A DNA stretch of 64,000 nt from Diphasiastrum complanatum (Eukaryota; Streptophyta; Lycopodiopsida; Lycopodiales; Lycopodiaceae): NCBI GenBank assembly GCA_029204225.1, contig CM055102.1, forward strand, positions 35,708,585-35,772,584, written 5' to 3'. Below are positions 13,122-23,447 of the stretch, one piece after another. The stretch's first letter is position 1; each line of letters starts with the position of its first letter. The notes under the pieces were generated by a model. The model was not told the DNA's origin. It did not search any database and was given only the letters and a program-made list of their open reading frames with translations. The translations under genes and the position numbers were made by a program.

Positions 13122-13578
13122 AAGAACCAGTCAAGAAGATAAATTTTTTCAAACCCTAAATGTGCCCTAAAACACACAAAAACCAGCAAGTATCAAATCT
13201 GACAAATCAGCACCGGAATGTGTCAAAACCACACATTAGATGGATGTAGGAACTCGCCCTCCTACAAGCCTTGTGTGCTGAAAATTTCAGCCTGAAATTG
13301 CATTACAAACTCAAAAACCAACAAACAAAGAATCAAGTTAGCCTCCAACAAAGCTTTTTTCGGAACCCTTCTTTCTTGCCAAAAAGTGTGAACAATATGC
13401 ACATGGATAGGGCTGTTGCAACACCCTACTAATGGGAATATGCTATCCAAGGCGCCCTCCTGCAAAATGGAAAAGAGTCAAAAAACGGATCTTCACTCCA
13501 AAAATGAATTTTTGTGATCCCTAAGTGAAGACGATCTCGTTTGGTAGGGCGTCCTAAATCAAGCATAGAAGATCCATG

Positions 13579-13590
13579 GCTCTGATACCA
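13579..13590 (-). promoter_or_regulatory. Primer binding site of element B (tRNA-iMet)
   Basis: TGGTATCAGAGC on the minus strand, directly adjoining an LTR edge (plus-strand TGTAGGAAAT at 13591). Confidence 0.85.
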
Positions 13591-14030
13591 TGTAGGAAAT
13601 CAAAGTGCCAAGATCCTTCTAACATTCAATCTCCATATACAAGAAGAAGAAAAAGAGGGAGAGGGTTAGGCGCCCTCAAGGAGAGAGAAAGTAGTAGCAA
13701 TGCTTGAAAGGAAATGAATTACAAATGAACACTGGGTACATATAAATAGGCCTTCCAAGGGCCTAGACTCTTTCAAACCCTAAGTTCTAGAACCTTCCAA
13801 GGCCCACTACTAATTATAGGGCACCCCCAAAATTCAAGATAGGGTCCCTTAACATAATTATACTTTACTTGGACCCACAAATTACTACTGGACCAAAATT
13901 GGGCCCAACTCAACAAAAACTTACTTAACATGGTCTAAATAATAAACCTAACCCATGGTTACACAAGTCTCGACCTTTTGGGTCAAAGTAACCTATGGGA
14001 AACTAACATTATCATTTATTACTTCTAACA
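13591..14030 (-). repeat. 5' LTR of element B
   Basis: Starts TGTAGGAAAT next to the primer site and plausibly ends ...TTCTAACA, giving about 440 bases with TG...CA ends. No second copy is seen at the left end of element B, so the two LTRs may come from different elements. Confidence 0.5.
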
Positions 14031-14465
14031 ATCTCTTGAAAATGAATGATCTAAGATAGACTTCTAGTTCACTAAGAAGCTTCTAGGATGATGGTATAAT
14101 ATATTCACTCCAAATTCCTAGCAATTCACTCTCTCAAAGTTTGATTTTAGCACTCTCTTGCTTGAATTAACTTCACCCTCTCAAGATCTGAACAAATTAG
14201 ACCTAATGATCTGACCTAATGCTTCAAAACAAATGCATCAAGGATTCAAACCTCTAATAGGTCATTAGCATTTGATATATTGAACCTAGATCTAGACAAT
14301 GCACTAAAAAGCTTGAAAATTGGATAAGTATGCAAGATTCTGGACAAAAAAAAAAAAGATGGAGCTCCTTCACACAGGACTGTATGGCCTCACACGTATG
14401 GATAGTACACCTACAGCCCACAACTCGATTTGAACCAAAACTAATGATGCTATCATAGACTAAGC
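14031..14465. other. Unassigned sequence between the element B LTR and element A RT
   Basis: No coding motif. It contains an A12-A13 run and a CACACGTATGG motif near 14395. It may belong to a longer LTR or a third element. Confidence 0.3.
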
Positions 14466-14965
14466 TGCCAAAGGATTGAAATCTGATTCCATGCAAATGG
14501 ATAGTATGATGTTGAAGGAAGATTAAATTGATACAAGACCAGGTTGGTCGCCAAAGGCTTTTCCCAAATTCCAGATTTGGAATATTCCAAGACCTTCAAT
14601 CTTGTTGTTAAACATGCTTCAATTCGATTACTTCTTTCCTATGCAGTTGCAGTAGATCTCGAAGTTCACCAAATGGATGTCCAGACCGCTTTCCTCAATG
14701 GGACTATCGAAGAAGAAATTTATATGTCACAGCCAGAGGAATACGAACTGAAGGGTAAGGAGCACCTAGTGTGCAAAATCCACAAGGCTCTATATGGTCT
14801 GAAACAATCACCAAGAGCTTGGTTTCAGAAAATTAATGCATTTCTAATCGAGAATGGTTTCATTCCAAACTTGGCAGACTCAAATGTCTGTTTCAAGTCT
14901 GTATCGGATTCCTTCATAACCATCACTCTTTTTATGTAGATGATACGTTATAGATGTCACTTCGA
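14466..14965 (+). pseudogene. Copia element A reverse transcriptase (resumed)
   Basis: The plus-strand reading resumes after the element B insertion. CKWIV and DVEGRLN (then a stop) lead into [37 protein letters not shown] (with the first catalytic aspartate), and LYGLKQSPRAWFQKI. The catalytic YVDD follows as YVDDTL only after a frame change near 14935. RNase H is absent: similarity fades after about 15000. Confidence 0.88.
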
Positions 14966-15189
14966 AACTATGTATGAGGAAGAAATTTGTATCTCTCAGA
15001 ATGTTAGAAAGTGATTTTATTTAGAATCACATCAATCAATTCAAGACTCTGCTTGAGCAGATAGGTTCAGTCATCAAAAATTCGAATGATATCATGACCT
15101 TATTCTCTAGTCTGTGCCAGGGCCCACTTGGTATGGCTTGGCCAACATTAGTTTTAGTGGCGGGACCCACTCATTTATTTATATACAAG
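14966..15189 (+). other. Decayed tail after element A RT
   Basis: No gene is visible. The sequence leaves the RT domain, and no RNase H motif or polypurine tract follows. Confidence 0.3.
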
Positions 15190-15619
15190 AAATACCCACA
15201 ACAGTATTGAAGATGATTGGTCTTCAACTACCTATGATGATCCAAAAAGTGTCGACTCAACTATAAAGGATCACTATGTGCAAACTGATATCATTGATTG
15301 GGGTCATACTTTAACGACCATTGATTGTGCCAACGCCACTCTTTGTGAACAAGAAGTTCAGGAAGAAGACCCAATCGATATAACCATAAACTCCACTGAT
15401 ATCAACACTCCCATTCTACCCTTGTATATGATAAATACACTCCCTATTGAATGGATACCTGAACACGATTTCGCTACTGAAGTATCCACCAAAGAGAATG
15501 ACATTCTTATTTCGGGAGAAGATGCCTTTTCCACCACGCATCGTTTCTGTTCTGCATCTGTATTCGACTCCACATCCGACAAATCGCACATGTCTGCATC
15601 CGACCACTTGCATCCATAG
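15190..15619 (+). pseudogene. Acidic ORF remnant of unknown family
   Basis: The frame is open from about 15190 (THNSIEDDWSSTTYDD) to 15619, with a Met at 15278. The product is acidic and Thr/Ile/Asp-rich (EEDPIDITINSTD) and ends in SASVFDSTSDKSHMSASDH, where the CCGAC array begins and is read as Ser-Asp repeats. I do not recognise a domain. It may be the N-terminal part of a retroelement polyprotein, given the primer site at 16681. Confidence 0.35.
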
Positions 15620-15945
15620 TGCAAATATGACCTTGCATCTGCTCTGACATCCTAAATCAGACCTGCATCTGAAGCTGCATCCAAAACACATCTGACCAGT
15701 TGCATTCGATGAGTTTGCAACTGACGACTTTACAACCGACCTTGACCTGCATTTGACACTACATATAAACTTCCATCCGACAAGTCATGTTTCTCTACAT
15801 CCAACAACCTACTTGTTTTCTACATTCGACATACATTTCCACTATTGCATTTGACCACCTCACATCTGACCACTTAGATCGAACAGTCATATCCGACATT
15901 GTAACCGACGTTGCATCCGACCAATTCACATCCGATACTGCTTCT
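15545..15945. repeat. Second degenerate (G)CATCCGAC array
   Basis: The motif CATCCGAC/CATCTGAC/GCATCCGACC recurs at irregular short spacing with many C-T variants. It resembles the array at 5680-6225 but lies next to a different coding remnant. Confidence 0.75.
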
Positions 15946-15969
15946 AGAAAAAATCAAAAATTGTAAAAA

Positions 15970-16480
15970 ATGGCCGAATTGCATTCTGATCACAATGAAG
16001 GGATACCAGAGATGCCAAAGACATTGAATATCATCACATGTGAAGATGCCACCATGTTCCAGTGGTACACACAAGCTAAAACATTGTTCCAAGAGTTGGG
16101 ATTTGACATTCCCAGTGGAAAGGCCACCAGACCTATGAGAACTTTGACAGGTAACAACTGATGTTCCGAATTGATTTGCCAAATTTTCAAATGTTTGTAT
16201 ATTTGGCTGGTAGCAACCTTAATGCCTTCCAAGTGGCCATAAGGAGAAGCTAAAGAAGCTGACCAACATGTTGTAGCAGCCTTATGTCAAATTCATCGAC
16301 ACACGTGTCGACAAGTGGAAAAATAAAGATGACATTCTGCTAGAGGCAATCAATTGTAAAAAATTCGCAGTTGTATGTGCCTACATCACCAAATATACAC
16401 ATAGAAGAAGGGCACACTTAATGAGGATTCCTCTGCAAATCTTTTCCATAGACATTATGCAACTCGATAATTGAGATAAA
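15970..16480 (+). pseudogene. Frameshifted coding remnant of unknown family
   Basis: An ATG just after the CCGAC array opens a 63-codon frame (MAELHSDHNEGIPEMPK). Coding-like sequence continues in other frames: DLPNFQMFVYLAGSNL near 16165-16220, then a 62-codon stretch containing YVKFIDTRVDKWKNKDDIL to about 16470. It reads like one broken protein, perhaps a retroelement gag, but shows no zinc knuckle or other diagnostic motif. Confidence 0.35.
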
Positions 16481-16680
16481 ACATTTAACACCTGAACATA
16501 TGGCAACACTGGTTGCCGGCCTAAAACATCTGTTGATGACCAGTTAATCATCTATTTCACTAAATACAATCCTTATACAAAGTAACTACTAGTATTTCGA
16601 TTTTTGTGGAGAATGATGTCATTTATATTGTAGCTAAACTTATAAAACTGAGTTCAGTGAGTTACCACATTATCTGAATT

Positions 16681-16698
16681 TTGGCGCCGTTGCCAGGG
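16681..16698 (+). promoter_or_regulatory. tRNA-Asp-type primer binding site of a Ty3/gypsy element
   Basis: TGGCGCCGTTGCCAGGGA is the usual primer site of many plant Ty3/gypsy elements. The upstream 16480-16680 would be the LTR 3' end. Only about 190 bases of internal sequence follow before copia sequence begins. Confidence 0.65.
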
Positions 16699-16884
16699 AT
16701 CAAAAGTGGTGTTACTAATCATAAAGATCCTATGTAGTGGTTCAAGGAACATTATCCAAAATGACTCAAAGAGATTTTCTTAGAAGCAGACAAATCAAAA
16801 ATTTGCTTAGATTATTTCTTGGACGAGTTAGCTACTTTAGAAGATTTATCTCTTTTGTTACACAGTTGATTGAGATACTACTGA

Positions 16885-17046
16885 ACCACCACAATATGTA
16901 AGAGAAAAAGTTATGGATGGTGAGATTCTCCTTGAGCATGTATCAACTTCAAATTGTTATGCAGATTTACTCACCAAGCCTCTAGCCAAGGACTTTGAAA
17001 GACATAGATCAAATCTCGGCTTGATCTCCAAGTCCTTAATATTGTA
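16885..17046 (+). pseudogene. Copia RNase H C-terminal end
   Basis: Reads VREKVMDGEILLEHV, then YADLLTKPLAKDFERHR and SNLGLISKSLIL to a stop at about 17045. This is the conserved C-terminus of copia polyproteins. It is a 5'-truncated fragment. Confidence 0.8.
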
Positions 17047-17206
17047 AATACTATTTCTTTCTTTCATTTCTATTGAGATTCTATGGAAATTCTTGTGTTT
17101 TTGGCTTTCTATGGATATGTTATCTTGAATGCTTTGTACTTTTCTTGCTCTTAGCTTTACTTCCATTGTAATTGCTATTAGCTTAGATTTGGCACATGAC
17201 ATTTCT
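17047..17206 (+). repeat. 3' part of a copia LTR
   Basis: Matches the last ~160 bases of the LTR at 62990-63450 (shared TTAGCTTTACTTC, TTAGATTTGGCACATGA). The upstream LTR part is missing; the RNase H fragment abuts it directly. Confidence 0.65.
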
Positions 17207-17218
17207 TGGTATCAGAGC
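17207..17218 (+). promoter_or_regulatory. Copia primer binding site
   Basis: TGGTATCAGAGC, followed by CATAGATCC exactly as at 63456-63467. Confidence 0.85.
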
Positions 17219-17960
17219 ATAGATCCTAAATTCATGATGATTCCATGTGAATTTCATTGGATTTGATAAGTTTATTGCATTTGTAGCTTTCTTTTTGACA
17301 GTTTTTAACTTTGAATTTTTTTTAGTTCTGTTCAGACGAATTTTTAGCATTCAATTTCATATTTCATTTCAATTTAATTCTATAGGTTTGTAGAGCTTTG
17401 TGTTAGCTTTCATTTGCACCAATTTGCAAGGCATTTGGGTAAGAGATGCAAAAGTTATTGCAGTTTTCCCAAAAGCTGTCAAAATAGGTGACTGGAATTT
17501 TGCTTTTACTTGATTTGAATTTTTCAGATTCGATCTGAGTTTTTATTTCAAGTTTCTTTACATAATCTTTTAGAACATTGTCTTAGCTTTGATCTGATCC
17601 ATATGGTCATTTGAATTAGTATCCAAGGAGTTATGACAATTCTTGATTCCTAGCTCTAATTTTGTTAGTTTTCTTTCTTCAAAATTTTCAGACCTATATA
17701 GTTGTAGATTCGACCTATCAAATCACATTCAATCATTGATCTGATCCTACAGGTGATAGAGCTTGTTGTTAGCTTTTTAGATATACTGAATTTTCGTGAT
17801 TTGGATCAATATTGAAAAAGTTATGATCAAATCAGTGGAGATGGATCAGACTAGCTAGAATTTTGGAAAAAAAAATTACAAGTGAGAGAGAAGCACTTCA
17901 ACATTTCAAATTTGAAGTTTGGTGCCTCTTGTGAAAAAATTTTGATTTTGTCAATTTGAA
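17219..17960 (+). mobile_element. Copia untranslated leader, family K
   Basis: Alignable by eye with 63468-64000 (TTCATGATGATTC, GGTAAGAGATGCAAAAG, GATCTGATCC). No gag ORF follows; sequence changes near 17960-18000. Confidence 0.6.
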
Positions 17961-18202
17961 GTTTAATATTCAAAATAATAATAATCCTACCTTTCCAGCC
18001 CTAAACTCCATGAGACCTAAGCCTAACCTAACCTAACCTAAACCTACTCCACTCTCCACGCGACCTCCTAACTTCCAACTCTTGCTCTCCAGCGTAGAAC
18101 ATATTGCCATGAAATACGGTTTCCATCATTTGGCTACTCTCAACTACTTACAATATGATAGCCATGCTATGATGGATCGCCACGATTGCCACGCTCAGCA
18201 GA

Positions 18203-18445
18203 TTAACAGAGCAAGTGATTAGCGGAATACAATTCTTTGGCTTTCACCATAGCTAAGAATTTGAATTCAACAAACTTAAAAAAAAAAAATCCTCCTAGAA
18301 GGTCAAATGCAGCGATGTAAGGATTCAGTTCCGGAAAGACCTTGAATAGTTGCGATCCATCCTTGCTTGATAACAGGGTAATCAGTCCAAGAAGAAGCTC
18401 TACCGTTGCCTTATTGAATGCAGCAAGTGTTTCAATCAGAAGATA
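18203..18445 (-). pseudogene. Unrecognised segment fused to the eIF5A fragment
   Basis: In frame with the eIF5A C-terminal piece at 18446-18487, the frame continues for about 80 codons with a hydrophobic sequence (FNKATVELLLGLITLLSS, FPELNPYIAAFDLLGG) to a stop at 18203. It contains an A/T homopolymer run encoding four phenylalanines. It may be a third captured fragment. I do not recognise it. Confidence 0.35.
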
Positions 18446-18487
18446 CTCCTTCAAGGCACAGATATGCTCTTCACCCATAACTGGCAT
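18446..18487 (-). pseudogene. eIF5A C-terminal fragment
   Basis: MPVMGEEHICALKE matches the end of eukaryotic translation initiation factor 5A (family consensus M-x-x-MGEEQI-x-x-LK). It directly continues the eIF5A segment at 18799-19020 once the intervening actin fragment is disregarded. Confidence 0.8.
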
Positions 18488-18798
18488 GTCATTATGAAAT
18501 TGTATGTCATCTCATGGATTCAATAAGTGATGGTTGGAACATTACTTCAGGACACTTGGAACATTCTGCACCTATAGTGATTACCTGTCCATCTGGTAGC
18601 TCATAGCTCTTTTCAAATGAATAGCAGTGTCCAATTTTTGTTCAAAGTTCAAAACGACAAATGCCAGGTTTTCTTTCATATCACGAACTATTTCACGTTC
18701 AGCAGTCGCAGAAAACGAGTACCCACGTTTTGTCAGAATTTTCATCAGATAGTCTGTGAGATCACGCCTAGCAAGATCCAACCTCAGAGTAGCAGGCT
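18488..18798 (-). pseudogene. Actin fragment inserted into eIF5A
   Basis: About 100 codons of actin without introns: [20 protein letters not shown], then [19 protein letters not shown], then QVITIGAE and [11 protein letters not shown]; a frame change precedes [10 protein letters not shown]. These correspond to an internal actin segment (about residues 180-285). Many replaced residues (G to R in LARRDL, degenerate NFEQKLDTA) show a long non-functional history. Its edges fall exactly between NV and MPVMGEEH of the eIF5A sequence. Confidence 0.85.
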
Positions 18799-19020
18799 GA
18801 CATTCACCACCAGATCTTTTCCCTCACCAAATCTAGCCTTGATTTGAGTGAGCAGCTGATCATCAGTAGGAAGACGAACATCATCATCCTTCGTTTCACC
18901 ACTGTCAGTCAAAAGGCTTACAAATCCATTTTCAGATATATCAATCAACTGATAATCATTGCGCGTAACCTCTGGCACATCACAAGATGGAACAATAACC
19001 TCAAGCTTCGTACCAGTGCC
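18799..19020 (-). pseudogene. eIF5A central and C-terminal fragment
   Basis: Encodes GTKLEVIVPS, CDVPEVTRNDYQLIDIS, GFVSLLTDSGETKDDDVRLP and [17 protein letters not shown], the OB-fold half of eIF5A. The N-terminal half with the hypusine lysine is absent; the sequence before 19020 is unrelated A/T-rich DNA with no splice acceptor. No intron interrupts it, which fits an RNA-derived copy. Confidence 0.88.
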
Positions 19021-19023
19021 CAA

Positions 19024-19900
19024 GAGAAATGTTTTTTTTATATATATGGCATATTCTATATGTATTTTTCACGGGAACCATTTTATGGAGTAATAACCGT
19101 TGAAAAAACTTTATTGCCAAACTTTTAAATTTTCTTTTTAACGGTTATCACAATTTTCCATGAGCACCCACCTGCATAGAAGCAGCCGCAAGAAGAGAAA
19201 AAAAATTAGCCATAAATTTTAAAACCTTGCACAATGATGACAAATGAGGACTGTCCCAGAGACAAAGCAAAATGACAAGCAATGGAGCATAAGCCTTACA
19301 TAAGGCTTATCGGTTCTTTGATGTACTTGGCAGACAATACGCGACCATACATTGCTTATGCAGTGTTCGGATTGAACCAATTCAATATTAATCCAGATCC
19401 AACACACTAGAAGATTGTCAAAAGGATCCATATCTGCAGAACACAAAGGACTATGGCCCATGTTATTGTCGAGATGCAGAGATTTTTTAATGAGAGATTC
19501 TCTGCAAATTTTGACTGCCTATAACTCTTTAACAGTAACTCAAACAAGATCATGTAGGTGTCGTTGCGAAGCTCTCGTCGAGCACTTTCTAATGGCACCA
19601 TGTTCGTCTCAATTGGAGCTACAATTAAGAAGTTAGACTACTTTTAAAAAAAAAACATGATATCGATTCAACGTGCGGATGGCTTGTTTGACCAGTCAGA
19701 TAACACATCTGCGCATTGAACCGATATTAGGATTTGGAAAGCTCTCGCACCATCACCTGGAAATACCAAGGAGGAGTAAATGAGCACACACTAGCGCAAT
19801 TACGCCCACCGGTTTTAGATGCCAGTTGCACATTTTTTGAAGGGCGTGGGACCCCTCGGAACGCTTTTCAAAGGGAAAACTGTGCAATATTATCACATTT
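19024..19900. other. Non-coding region with a short inverted repeat and a divergent dispersed repeat
   Basis: Near 19092-19148 a short inverted repeat (ATAACCGTT ... AACGGTTAT) can form a hairpin. At about 19515-19640 the sequence resembles 62205-62335 (CTATAACTCTTTAACAG, CGAAGCTCTCGTCGAG, GGAGCTACAATTAAGAAG). No gene is evident. Confidence 0.4.
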
Positions 19901-19917
19901 GCTTATGAAAATTAAGA

Positions 19918-20616
19918 CTACATGTTAACCATATAAGTTGGGCGGCGGGCAGTTCCGGAATAATAGAAAACGAGCACAGATGTTGCCGAAAGTTTTCTCT
20001 CTCTTGTTAATCTTTCTCTATAGTCAAACTTTTTCAAGGGCCCATTTTGAGCCCATACTTCCCCTAATGCATAATCATTAGAATCAAATTGATTACTCTT
20101 TTTTTCACTTGTGTTTGCTTCTTCAATTTGTTTCATTCTTTGTTTTCTCATATCTATCAAAACTTGACGTTGATTGTAACTAAACACGGATGGATCAACT
20201 CTATGGAATGGCATTCGATGTATTGGCTACACACATAAAACAAATTCCATAGTGATGTATATAGATTGACGAAGATTATAATAAAAAACAATCATATAAA
20301 GTTAACAAACCTCAACGTCTTCCAAATTCGATGGTTGACCTTCTTCTTTTCGTCCAAACTTCCACAAATGATTTTCAACAATGCGTCTTTCACGCATCTT
20401 TTGCCCATCACATTTGACACATGTGCACCATATTTTATTTTGAAAATAATTTTTCTACAAGAAACAAAAATCAAATACATGTCACTAATAGTTTAACTTA
20501 TAAAAACCAAGTCTTCATGAACAAGAAAACATGCAAGTTTATTACTTACCCTGTTAACTTGAGTAGTGTCTTCATCTCTAGACTGATCTGAATGTAATTC
20601 ATCTCGTTGTGATAAA
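19918..20616 (-). CDS. Spliced gene with a C-x-C-x2-C zinc motif, possible transposon ORF
   Basis: Three exons fit together on the minus strand: 20550-20616, 20311-20454 and 19918-20226. All four introns edges are GT...AG, and the joins keep one open frame to a stop at 19918. Exon 1 gives LSQRDELHSDQSRDEDTTQV; exon 2 contains KIWCTCVKCDGQKMRERRIV and ENHLWKFG; exon 3 contains MPFHRVDPSVFSYNQRQV and is charged, with a possible helix (DMRKQRMKQIEEANTSEKK). The C-x-C-x2-C...HL pattern resembles the transposase-associated domain of CACTA elements. The upstream exon or exons were not found, so the start is unknown. It is divergent from the plus-strand pseudogene at 20879. Confidence 0.55.
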
Positions 20617-20878
20617 CTACATATATGCACAAGTACAAAATACAAATAACATAAAATTATTGTATGATTCTAATGTTTTAATTTTTGGATAGTACTATTC
20701 TTATACGTTGTCACTTATATGATTCTTTTGCATCTTGGTGCAGGCTTTAAACACATATCTATCTCTTTTTTTTTTTATCACAGGTATGAAAGTCCCACTC
20801 CAATATGCATTAAAGTTTTGCAGTTGATTTTCTTTTCTACTTCATTTCAATATATTAGGGTTTATTGTAACGTATTGT

Positions 20879-21886
20879 ATGTTTATGAATGTAGTAATCA
20901 TGTCGGGGTCAGGCAGTGGTGAAAACTCGAGAGATTATGTTAAAAATTTATATGAATCATTAACTCATGACCAGAAAGGACAACTGCAAAGTATGCTTAG
21001 CCGAGATGAGGGTGGTCCCTCACAAGCAGCCGCGACTCCCACTCCCACCGAAGAGTCACCCACAAATTCTTATTATGACGTGGATCCTGAAGGTAATATA
21101 ATTGCCAACAGAAAAGGGAGGGTGGCTTTGGACCAGCTCTATTCTTTATGCCAACGCCATTTTAACGACAAATTGTTTAATAAATGGTCTAAACAACCTG
21201 CCGCCAATAAACAACAGGTTATTGCTACCTTCGTGACGAATTCCAACAAGAAGAGAAATTCGAGGAGAAACAAATTCATAAGCATATGAGCTTATGGATT
21301 AGGCATCGTCATGATATGGCATGACGAGCTTATAGGGACGGGCAATCCAAGCCCTCCTGGTGTTCAAGAAGTGATTAGAACCGAGTAAAAGCAGATGAAC
21401 GAACACCAAATACAAGATTCAGAAAGATCTCGCGGCCGCTAGGATGCATGGAATAGGCAATTTTAGGTTGGGCTCGAGCGGAAAGGCGAGATTAGCAAGT
21501 ATGGTAAGTGAACCTATACTACTCTTATAGTTTGTCTTTGATTTCATATGTTTTTATTTTTTACTATGCATGATGACTAGCTGCTCCAACGTAGCCCTAA
21601 ATTAGTTTCAACTTAAATTGAATGCATGGATAGTTGGCAGACTATGGATGTCTGCCAACTAAGAAGGAGTACGAATTTGCCTTCAGGGAATCATACGAGG
21701 CATTAGTCGACAAACTAAAGAGCGAGGGTCATCCTCCAAATGTAAGTACTAGTTTTTGTATTCATACTAATGTGGTTTGTATTTCGATGTCAATTTAATT
21801 TAATTTAATACGATCGAGTACTAAATATTAATGTAATTTGTTTGTTTGTGTTCATGCAGACTAGACGTCACGACGACGACGAGTAG
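20879..21886 (+). pseudogene. Broken spliced gene, possible plant transposase-associated ORF
   Basis: Starts with MSGSGSGENSRDYVKNLYES (Met at 20903) and runs to about 21230, where a frameshift moves coding to RDEFQQEEKFEEKQIHKHM and SLWIRHRHDMA, then a TGA in place of a codon and further shifts. Later exons keep good splice sites: donor at 21504 (AGTATG|GTAAGT), an exon LADYGCLPTKKEYEFAFRES (21633-21740), donor AAT|GTAAGT, and a last exon TRRHDDDE then stop near 21886. The layout of long helical N-terminus then short C-terminal exon recalls accessory ORFs of En/Spm-type transposons, but I cannot confirm this. Confidence 0.45.
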
Positions 21887-22282
21887 ATTAGATTTATAAG
21901 TTTTAGTTGATGCGGTTTTTAGTTGATGTTAGATCTAGAAAGACTTATGCAAAATTAAAGCACCAATTTTGTAATACATTAATTGATATTATGAATATAT
22001 TATTATTGCAAATGATCGTGCTATATTGCCATTGCTTTTATATGTGCAATGTTCTTTTTTCAAAAATTACAATGTCAAATTTTGAGATGTGGATTGACGT
22101 AATAACCAACTAAGAATTCAAAACTATGTGCAATGTCAGATTTCAAAACAAGAATCAATATCATATATAGAAATCTGAATATTTATAATGTGCATAAAGC
22201 AATGCAATAAAGTATTGTCATTCATAATGCACATGAAGTAATACAATAAAATGTAGAATGAAAAGTAGTTTAAGAGTAAAAG
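21887..22282. other. AT-rich intergenic sequence
   Basis: No gene or clear element motif is seen. Confidence 0.4.
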
Positions 22283-22842
22283 GTGTTGGATTATTTTCCT
22301 TTCTACCAATCGACTAATCGATATTTTTCTTCATCCATTGTTTATTCAATTCTACGGATTTTCTCGTGTGTTTACACAGTCTGCAGAATTACACGGAGTT
22401 TACGACAGTGTCTCTTTTTTCGCCTGTTAGGAATCTTGTTGAAAAATGCAGCTTATCTTTTTTTGCATTTTTCGCCTGACAGAAATCTCGTGTAAAATCA
22501 GAGTGTCGCATTTTTCGCTTATTCCAAAGAGCCTCAAATGTTAAGAAAATGACTCTGACAAAGTGTGGGGCAATCCTAAATGAGATTCATCTTCTCATTT
22601 TTCTTCTTTTTTCGCGAAAAACCCGATAGTGTCGTCCTGTGGCTGTTCTAATTCATTTCTGGAGAGCTACAGTTTTGTATCATTTCTTATCAACAATCAA
22701 TGACAAGGACCGGATGGATGTCAGCTGATCACCAGCCAACTGGCGATCGCAATTGACGACCTAATCTCTCAGTATAAATAATTGTTCATATTCATATAGT
22801 ATAATCATCATCATCAGAGTTTTTAGAAGTTTTTGGATAGTT

Positions 22843-22844
<2 letters not shown>

Positions 22845-22936
<92 letters not shown>
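22845..22936. repeat. (CT)46 microsatellite within the element D LTR
   Basis: A perfect 92-base CT run. Open frames through it encode only Arg-Glu repeats and are artefacts. Confidence 0.95.
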
Positions 22937-22940
<4 letters not shown>

Positions 22941-23442
22941 GCGAGCTTGAACACTCCTGAGCATTCTGGTTCACTTCTTAGAGTTGTTTTAGAGATTGCT
23001 ATTGCACTGCTGCTTATCAACATTGTGCTTAATTCAAACTTTCATTTTAGCTGCTCAGAGATAACATAGAGTATATGGCTTCAATTCACAACTTATTGTA
23101 CTCATTTACTTCTGTTTCATTTTGAATCAATACTATCTTTTATTGCGTTCAGTTTCGTCTCAGAATGCATGCATTTTTTGGAGTTCTTCGCGACTAATTA
23201 TTTGTTTGATAATTTTTTATGCTTAATTGTTTGGTTACATAATCACTATAGTACTGGCGATTTCAAAGTTAGTTACTATAAGTTCAAACATTATTTCTAT
23301 CACTATTGTCTTGTTTGAAATAGATCGGCATAGTCATGCATTGGAAAGATGAAGATAGTTTATTCCGCCATGCATGAAAAGTTTTTTTTGTAGACACACA
23401 AATTATTTTCATTTGTTTTCTTTTCAAGTTAGACCTAACTTC

Positions 23443-23447
23443 TACAT
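23443..23447. repeat. Left target-site duplication of element E (TACAT)
   Basis: Immediately before the LTR edge TGTTGAATTTC at 23448. Identical to the five bases at 29681-29685. Confidence 0.9.

Larger units (their letters stand above)
22283..23447 (+). repeat. 5' LTR of copia element D (left part)
   Basis: Begins TGTTGGATTATTTTCC after a purine-rich stretch, a typical copia LTR start. It contains a (CT)46 run and the segment at 23069-23226 that is repeated at 30216-30373. The LTR is interrupted at 23447 by element E and continues after 29685 for about 15 bases to the degenerate primer site. Confidence 0.55.

Noticed and set aside
18003-18050. CCTAA-like repeats suggesting interstitial telomere sequence
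   Set aside because: Only a few imperfect CCTAA units; plant telomeres are CCCTAAA.
20879-20902. First eight codons of the 20879 frame as the start
   Set aside because: The sequence MFMNVVIM is AT-rich leader-like; the Met before SGSGSG at 20903 or nearby is a better start, though this is not certain.
22761-23023. Three minus-strand frames of Arg-Glu repeats
   Set aside because: They are translations of the (CT)46 run.
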